From the NCBI GenBank assembly GCA_030035585.1, contig CM057468.1, positions 56,044,145 through 56,108,144 on the forward strand: a stretch of 64,000 nt of DNA, read 5' to 3'. Source of the stretch: Dugong dugon (Eukaryota; Chordata; Mammalia; Sirenia; Dugongidae). Shown in pieces: positions 57,756-64,000 of the stretch. The notes under the pieces were generated by a model. It was not told the DNA's origin. It searched no databases and saw only the letters and a list, made by a program, of their open reading frames with translations. Position numbers and translations under genes: made by a program. Numbering within the stretch: position 1 is the stretch's first letter; each line of letters begins with the position of its first letter.

Positions 57756-57944
57756 AAGTAGGGACTCACCTCTAGCAGCACCTACATCACAGGCAGCTGG
57801 TTAGAAATGCAGAATCTCAGGCTCCACTCCAGACTTACTGTGTCAGAATCTGCATTTTTAACAAGATCCTCTGGTGATTTGCATACACTAGTTTAGAGGC
57901 ATTTCTCATCCTTGTATGAGCAAATTAAACAAAAAAAAATCTAA

Positions 57945-58118
57945 GGATCCCTGGTGGCTCAGTAGTTAAACTCTCAGTTGCTAACCAAAAGGTCAGAAGT
58001 TCAAACCTACCAGCTGTTCAGTGGTAGAAAGATGTGGCAGTCTGCTTCCATAAAGATTTAGAGCCTGGAAACCATATGGGGCAGTTCTACTTTGTCTTAT
58101 AGGGTGCTGTGAGTCTAG
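57945..58118 (+). mobile_element. AfroSINE, long form, 3'-truncated
   Basis: GATCCCTGGTGGCTCAGTAG, CTAACCAAAAGGTCAGAAG with TTCAAACC, AGAAAGATGTGGCAGTCTG, TGGGGCAGTTCTAC, then it ends at GTGAGTC without the GACTCGACGGCA end. Confidence 0.88.
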
Positions 58119-58915
58119 CAAGATCTGTGACTTATACCCTTTGGAAAGATGCCTTAGGCTAACTCCTAATGGGTCTGTCCAATAATAGCTTTGGATTCTG
58201 TTGGCCAAAATAAAGACGTAATGCTACTCTGGGATTTTGAATTTGCCTTAAGAAACCTTTTATTTAAAATGCTGATGAGAGTGCATAACAGAGAAAATAA
58301 CTGATATATTCAGCACGGTCTTACTTTATGCCTATTGTCCTAGTGTAATTACTAATAATAACGCTTTTTACTCTCCAGTGTGGTTTAGGAGACAAATTAT
58401 ATGGTCAACCTAAGAACAGGTCATATGAATTTTTACTTTTGTGCTTTTTTGTTAATAATAAACTCCAACATTGATAGTCTTTGCAGGAATGAGAGGAAAT
58501 TTTTTCCTTTTGGGAATCTCAGCATCTATGATGTCTCAGAGTTATTAGCTTATTCTGCCATTCCAATATATTGTCCTTTCTTAAAGCTAAAAGAATTGTC
58601 ATATACGGGGAAAGAGGTATTGGTAAGTTGGGAAATAGAAGAGAAATCAACTATACTTTCAACCCATAACTCTCCCAGTCTTCGTTCCTCTACAAAATGA
58701 TTTGTAATTTTAAAATAAGGGTGGAAGATGTCTCAGTTCTAAAACAAAAGTTTTGTTGATATGGATATAAATCAAGACTAAATTTAAAAATGTTTTAATC
58801 CAAAAACTATCTTAATCTTTATCCAGCCATATCTATGCAGAGTCCAATCAGCCACCAGAATCATTCACACTTCAGCAAATATTAATCTTAATAAATTTCT
58901 GGAATCTCTATCATA
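58119..58915. other. Unannotated AT-rich sequence
   Basis: The frame at 58401-58700 (99 codons) has no recognised motif and no splice context; most likely chance. Confidence 0.4.
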
Positions 58916-58920
58916 TGTTC

Positions 58921-59423
58921 TGTTATGGATTGAATTACATCCCCCCAAAATGTGTGTCAACTTGGCTAGGCCATGATTCCCAGTACTGTGTGATTGTCCA
59001 CCATTTTGTCATCTGATGTGATTTTCCTACGTGTTGTAAATCCTACCTCTATGATGTTAGTGAGGCAGGATTAGAGGCAGTTATGTTCATGAGACAGGAC
59101 TCAATCTACAAGATTAAATTGTTTCTTGAATCAATCTCTTTTGAGATATAAGAGAGGCCAGTAGAGAGACAAGGGAACCTCATACCACCAAGAAAGGAGC
59201 TCCAGGACCACAGCATGTCCCTGTGCTGAGAAGCTCCTAGACAAGGGGAAGATTGATGGCAAGTACTTTCCCCCAGAACTGACACAGAGAGAAAACCTTC
59301 CCCTGGAGCTGGGACCCTAAATTTGGACTTCTAGCCTCCTAGACTGTAAGAGAATAAACTTGTGTTTGTTAAAACCATCCATTTGTGGTATTTCTGTTAT
59401 AACAGCACTAGATAACTAAGACA
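58921..59423 (+). mobile_element. Solo LTR, ERVL-MaLR-like
   Basis: TGTTATGGATTGAATTACA to GATAACTAAGACA; 503 bp. TSD TGTTC (58916-58920) and TATTC (59424-59428), 4 of 5. Contains two GAGGCAGGATTAGAGGCAG-like stretches typical of the longer form. Confidence 0.9.
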
Positions 59424-59482
59424 TATTCTTACCCAATTAGCAGTTAAATTTAAGGAAGTTTAATGCTTTCTAAGTGCCAAAA

Positions 59483-59635
59483 GGAGCCCTGGTGGCACAG
59501 TAGTTAAGAGATCGGCTGCTAACCAAAAAGTTGGCAGTTCGAATCCACAAGCTGCTGCTTGGAAACCCTATGGAGCAGTTCTACTCTGTCTTACAGGATC
59601 ACTATGAGTCAGAATTGACTCGATGGCATTGGGTT
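59483..59635 (+). mobile_element. AfroSINE, short form
   Basis: GGAGCCCTGGTGGCACAGTA, GCAGTTCGAATCCAC (near-ideal B box), GACTCGATGGCATTGGG end. Perfect 12-bp TSD TAAGTGCCAAAA at 59471-59482 and 59636-59647. Confidence 0.96.
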
Positions 59636-60109
59636 TAAGTGCCAAAAATTCAACCATATCATCTAAACTAAAATGAATTTGTAACAGTGCAATTCAAAGC
59701 AATCGTTCAGTCCTATGTTACTGTTTTCGGAAAGTAAATAAAAAGGTTTGGAGCTCTCATCAAAATAGATGTTACATCTGTGGTATAGATTTGGCAAAGA
59801 TGAGTTTTCCTGGTACATCATTGTTACAATAATGGTTAAGGATTTTATGAACATAGCATTTGTGGTAACCAGTTTACAACTGAGAATACAAAGATACATT
59901 TTCGGGATGATAAATAAAGCTAAATAACCTCTTATTCAAAGGAAGAAATATCCAAAACCTGACCTATTCTACAAGGATCCCAATTAACTAAGACATTTCT
60001 TACTGGTGTGCAGGCCAATGTATGATCACCCTACAATTGTGGAAGCAGATCACTGTGGACTTACTCTCTATCTTAGACAAGGCCCTTTTAATTCCAGTGA
60101 GCTTTAATC

Positions 60110-60262
60110 ATTCCAAAAAAAAAACCAAACCCATTGCTGTCTGACCCTGCAGGACTGGGTAGAACTTACCCATAGGGTTTCCAGGGAGCAGCCGGTGGAT
60201 TCTAACTGCCGACCTTTTTGGTTAGCAGCCGAGCTCTTAACCACTACGCCACCAGGACTCCG
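60110..60262 (-). mobile_element. AfroSINE
   Basis: AAACCAAACCCATTGCTGTC, CCCATAGGGTTTCCAGGG, GTTAGCAGCCGAGCTCTTAA, CTACGCCACCAGGACTCC. A short internal deletion removes part of the GACTCGACTCCAACTC block. Confidence 0.92.
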
Positions 60263-61207
60263 TTCTTACATTAGATGTGGCAAATTAACGTGAACAGTAA
60301 GAAATAATATATAAATGTATTTATTGGACAGGTTTACAAAAGAACAAAATATTAAATTGATTGAAATATTGTACTGATCTATCAAAAAACTGTATTTTCT
60401 GAGAACACTAATAAATCACAGGGAAAGCTCATAACACACTCAGTTGCAATGTTGCAACTGAATGAAATGCAAACACCCATCAATTTCTCTCTTTAACTCA
60501 TGGCAAACTCATCACTGAATGGTTCTTATTAGCTTATACTAGAAATTTATAAAGAAGTGCTGTCAGAATTTGACAGGGTACTGATATACATTTACCATCG
60601 ATGAAACCACAGCCACAAAGATTCAGCAATTATACCAAAACCCAGGAAGAAATGATTATGGACACTGAAGGATGGATAAATACAATCACTACATCTAAGT
60701 TTCTTTGTCTTCCCAGCAATTAATACACAGTGTAAGAGTCTAAAGAAATAAATGATAAATCAATTCCCACCAACCCCAGTGTAACACCCATGTCAAATGT
60801 GTTGAAGGTTAAGTTATTAAGGTGGACCTCCCAAATTCCAGATTTGTAAGCTTCAATTATTTAACAGTTCAGTTTAGCAAAATGAAACTAATAAATACGA
60901 ACAAACTCCATTTGGTATTCGTAGGACATGAATGCCAGGGAAACAGCAGTAAGTCCAGAGTTAGGAGCTATATCAGAGGATTCCCACCTCTATTCTTAAA
61001 TTAACTAGGGGTGAAAGTTCAAGCTCTGGCTATATTCATATCCTAGCTCAGCCACTGATTAGTTGAATGTACTTGGGCACACCATTCTCTCTCACCCTCC
61101 CTCTACCTCAGATTGTTTACCTATAATTTGGGCATAATTTTTAACAGGCTTCTTTTGAATAACAAATAAATAAATGAAAAGGTATTTAAAACAATGTAAG
61201 ACACATT
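60263..61207. other. Unannotated AT-rich sequence
   Basis: No gene or repeat recognised. The word GAGTTGCAATG/ATGTTGCAACTG near 60440-60460 forms a short imperfect palindrome. Confidence 0.35.
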
Positions 61208-61208
61208 A

Positions 61209-61370
61209 AAAAAAAAAAAACATTGTTGTCGAGTCGATTCGAGACTCATAGCAACCCTATAAGACAGAGTGGAACTGCATCATAGGGTTTCCAAGGAGAG
61301 GCTGGTGGATTCAAATTGCTGACTTTTTGGTTAACAGCCAAATGCTTAACAACTGCACCACCAGGGCTCC
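61209..61370 (-). mobile_element. AfroSINE
   Basis: A-run, then CATTGTTGTCGAGTCGATTC, GACAGAGTGGAACTGCATC, GTTAACAGCCAAATGCTTAA, CACCACCAGGGCTCC: full-length in reverse. Confidence 0.93.
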
Positions 61371-61416
61371 AAATAATCATTAGTAAGTCCTAATATTTAG
61401 TAAGTACTTTTATAGA

Positions 61417-61690
61417 AGTCCTCATGGTGCAATGATTAAGAGCTTGACTGCTAACCAAAAGCTCAGCAGTTCGAATCCACCAGCTGCTCTTTGGAAAACT
61501 TATACAAAAAAAAAAAAAAAAAAAAAACACCTCTTGCCATTGAGTTGATTCTGACTCAAAGCAACCCTACAGGACAGAGTAGAACTGTCCCATAGGGTTC
61601 CAAGGAGCTGCTGGAAACCCTATAGGGAAGTTGCATACTGTTCTATAGGGTCTCTATGAGTTGGAATCAACTGGACAGCAACAGGTTTGG
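61417..61690 (+). mobile_element. AfroSINE, split by an opposite-strand SINE
   Basis: GAAGTCCTCATGGTGCAATG head, GCAGTTCGAATCCACC B box, interrupted after TTTGGAAAACTTATA, resuming GGGAAGTTGCATACTG and ending CTGGACAGCAACAGGTTTGG. Confidence 0.93.
61505..61611 (-). mobile_element. 5'-truncated AfroSINE nested in a SINE
   Basis: A-run (inverted T-rich tail), then CTTGCCATTGAGTTGATTC to CCAAGGAGCTG; the tRNA-like half is absent. TSD TGGAAAACTTATA (61492-61504) and TGGAAACCCTATA (61612-61624), 11 of 13. Confidence 0.9.
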
Positions 61691-62792
61691 GGTATTGATT
61701 ATTTGGCTCTGTAATGTACTTTGTTCTGCAAAGATTTTAAGGCAAGTATTTTTCTAACAACTTCAGGGCTAAGTTTCCTCTTCCCCTTACATATTCACTT
61801 GAGTAGATTTGACGATTTCTAAAATCCTTACACTTCTAAAAATACATGAATAAAAAAGGAGTCATCTCCAAACCTTGTATCTTATTCAATATTGCCTTGC
61901 TTAAGCACTCATAAAGCATTCTCTTCTAAACTTGTATTTTTCAAACAGAAATAGATGCACCTTCAAGGAAATTCCAAGGAAATATATGAAGCCTCAGAAT
62001 AACCATAACACCTCAATGCACAAGTTTTATTATATTTTAATATTTGGAAGGAAAGTAAAGCCAAATAAACAATTTAAATAAACAGAGCTTGAAATAGAAA
62101 GCAGAAGTCACCCAGATTTTTAAGCAAAGCATGATACAGATACTCTGTAAAACAATTTGAGAATCTCTGCTCAAAATTTTCCAGAAGGGTGGGTGCTTTT
62201 AACACGTCTATCTCTGTGATTTGTGCTAGTAAACTTAGACCGTGGATTCTACCACTGACATGGCTGTTAACTTGATTTCAGTCAGCTCTGCCACTGAAGG
62301 CTGAGAAATTCCAGCTGTTCTTCTTGAGAAACTGCTTCTTATGTTGAGAGATTCTTCTCTAAGGTTGCCCTTAGGACAGTATGATAGACATATCAATTTT
62401 ATCATGACCAAAGACTCAAGTTCACAGCTTTTTGTAAGTCTGAAAGTTGCATGTATCAGTTTTATCTTTGTGAAAAAATGACTACTGAAACTATGTACTT
62501 TTTAAGTTCATGGTGGTTTCACACAAGAGGAAAACATTGCTTCTGTCACCACACTGAAAGCAAAAGTGTTTTAAAAAAAAAAAAAAAAAACCTTAAACCA
62601 AACTAGTCTTGAGTTTTCTGGCAATGGGAAAGTTTGAACTGACTCAGGTGAGCTTCTCTACACACTATGATACATAGAATTTTGTATAAAATGTTACTCT
62701 ATTAAAAACAAAAATGAAACAAGCAAACAAAAAGACCTACACATGGTAGAGCTTAAAAACATGAAGGTTTCAATGCACCTATAGATCCTAGA

Positions 62793-62927
62793 TGGAGACC
62801 TGGTGGCGCAGTGGTGAAGAGCTACAGCTGCTAGCCAGAAGGTTGGCAGCTTGAATCCACCAGTCGCTCCTTCGAAACTCTGTGGGGCAGTTCTACTCTG
62901 TCCTATAGGGTCACTATGAGTTGGATT
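62793..62927 (+). mobile_element. AfroSINE, 3'-truncated
   Basis: GAGACCTGGTGGCGCAGTGG head (A-box-like TGGCGCAGTGG), CTTGAATCCACC, to CACTATGAGTTGG, lacking the last 25 bases. TSD TATAGATCCTAGA (62780-62792) and TATAGATCTTAGA (62928-62940), 12 of 13. Confidence 0.94.
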
Positions 62928-62948
62928 TATAGATCTTAGAGGCTAAGG

Positions 62949-63091
62949 GGGTGGAGTGGTTAAGAGCTATGGTTGCTAACCAAAAGCTCAGCAGTTCAAA
63001 TCCACCAGCCGCTCTGGGGAAACCCTATGGGGCGGTTCTACTCTGTCCTATAGGGTCACTATGAGTCAGAATTGACTTGATGGCAACAGGT
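62949..63091 (+). mobile_element. AfroSINE
   Basis: GGGTGGAGTGGTTAAGAGC (head slightly short) through TTCAAATCCACC to GACTTGATGGCAACAGGT. TSD TTAGAGGCTAAGG (62936-62948) and TTAGAGACTAAGG (63092-63104), 12 of 13. Confidence 0.94.
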
Positions 63092-63104
63092 TTAGAGACT
63101 AAGG

Positions 63105-63637
63105 CGTGCTTATGTGATTACAGGAGATGAGAAACATGGCCCACACCATTCCAACAAAAGCATCCTTAACGCAGCCTGAAAGTGTACTTTGTCCTTGAAA
63201 AGGGAGCACAATTGTTGACTCGGGTCTAGGGAGGGAACACAAAAAAAAATGAAATTAAACAAAAAGCAAAGAAATCAAAATTCCAGGAAAGGGTTAAGTA
63301 TGAGTATAAAGTCTGAACATACATCATTTTGTTTATGTTTTATTTTTATTGCTCTTGCAGAGTTGTTTGTTTGTGTTGTTACATCCCCTTTTAGCCCTTG
63401 TTAAATCTACTTATTTCTAAAATACCAATTAAACTTTAACATAGTTATATTTTATTTTAAATTTTACTCCTCATCATTATATTCCCCAGCAAAACAATTT
63501 GGTAGGAACAAAATTAAGCCCAGGAAGAAGGAGTGGTATGCCATGGTTGGTCAACAAAGAAATTATAAAAATGTTAGTAAATCTAAACACGTATTCACTA
63601 TTAATGATAAAAAATAATAATAGTAACTAATTTGGAG
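63105..63637. other. Unannotated AT-rich sequence
   Basis: No gene or repeat recognised. Confidence 0.4.
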
Positions 63638-63649
63638 GATTTAAATATA

Positions 63650-63804
63650 AACCCTGTTTCTGTCTATTGGATTTCAACTCACAGCGACCCTATAAGATAG
63701 AGCAGAACCATCCCATAGGGTTTCCAAGGAGCAGCTCGTGGATTCGAACTGCTAACCTTTGGGTTAGCAGCCTGAGCTCATAGCCACTGTGCCACCAGGG
63801 CTCT
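63650..63804 (-). mobile_element. AfroSINE
   Basis: TGGATTTCAACTCACAGCG, CCCATAGGGTTTCCAAGGAG, GGATTCGAACTGC (inverted B box), GCCACCAGGGCTCT. Perfect 12-bp TSD GATTTAAATATA at 63638-63649 and 63805-63816. Confidence 0.96.
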
Positions 63805-64000
63805 GATTTAAATATAGGGAAGAACAAATATACCTGACAAAAATAATAGAGGGAAATGAGGGGAGGGAAAGCAAAGTTAAAAATTCTAAATTTATTTTAT
63901 TTTTCCAGAAAAGAACAAAAAAAGTGATTAGGTTTAGGTTTGTTCATTCAAATAAAAATATTTAATTCCCATACCAGTAGAGGGAGATAGAAGACAGACA

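Larger units (their letters stand above)
56286..57905 (+). mobile_element. hAT-Charlie-type MER fossil, split by L1-C
   Basis: TTTGCTACTCAAAGTAAGGA (56287-56306) and, after the L1, GGACTCACC...GTTAGAAATGCAGAATCTC, TCCAGACTTACTGTGTCAG, AATCTGCATTTTTAACAAG are the word order of a MER5/MER20-class non-autonomous hAT element. The exact family is not determined. The L1 occupies 56312-57755. Confidence 0.7.

Noticed and set aside
58401-58700. 99-codon plus-strand frame
   Set aside because: Same reasons; no recognised family and no supporting structure around it.
59483-59560. tRNA gene, because of strong A-box and B-box-like words
   Set aside because: The sequence is the tRNA-derived head of an AfroSINE with a TSD. 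It has no acceptor stem pairing or anticodon arm that I can fold.
1-64000. A novel multi-gene system (defence, biosynthetic or phage-like cluster)
   Set aside because: No run of intact co-directional genes exists. Everything coding-like traces to RTE, L1 or L2 retroelements, and the rest is non-coding vertebrate DNA.

Overview
This window is mammalian, very probably afrotherian (elephant or a close relative). The lineage signal comes from many copies of one tRNA-derived SINE (AfroSINE type), whose 3' half shares its last 30 or so bases with an RTE/BovB-class LINE that is also present. Young L1 elements, ERVL-MaLR-like solo LTRs and older L2, MIR and hAT fossils fill in the rest. Base composition is AT-rich. 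I found no host protein-coding gene that I can support, no functional RNA gene, no CRISPR array and no bacterial or viral operon. The open frames present are remnants of retroelement ORFs or chance frames in AT-rich DNA. By a rough hand tally, slightly more than half of the window is recognisable transposon.

Layout. 1-2.9 kb: RTE copy A, an inverted arm followed by a direct arm. 5.2-6.05 kb: L2. 8.70-9.05 kb: a composite SINE/RTE. 10.65-11.59 kb: two solo LTRs of one family, nested in opposite orientation. 14.7-16.6 kb: RTE copy C with SINEs at both ends. 19.2-21.0 kb: RTE copy D, split by a SINE in its tail and by an L1 3' end. 21.98-26.14 kb: RTE copy B, nearly full length with its 5' part inverted, and carrying an L1 3' end and a second RTE inside it. 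26.1-30.57 kb: repeat-poor sequence with a CpG-retaining block and several transcription-factor-like motifs, the best candidate for conserved regulatory DNA. 30.6 kb: solo LTR. 35.76-40.97 kb: L1-A, with 5'UTR, ORF1, the ORF2 endonuclease and 3'UTR, but with the reverse transcriptase deleted. 40.98-41.36 kb: SINE in SINE. 41.45-43.54 kb: two L2 copies. 44.97-53.61 kb: L1-B, a structurally full-length minus-strand L1 broken by two SINEs and one foreign L1 3' end. 55.2-64 kb: dense AfroSINEs, two more solo LTRs, and L1-C inserted in a hAT fossil.

The main content is a layered record of retrotransposition. Target-site duplications (TSDs) can be read for most young insertions, and these fix the relative order of events. 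RTE supplied the machinery for the SINEs, as judged by the shared 3' ends. RTE and L1 copies then served as landing sites for later SINE, L1 and RTE insertions. All RTE and L1 copies here carry frameshifts, stops or deletions and appear dead.
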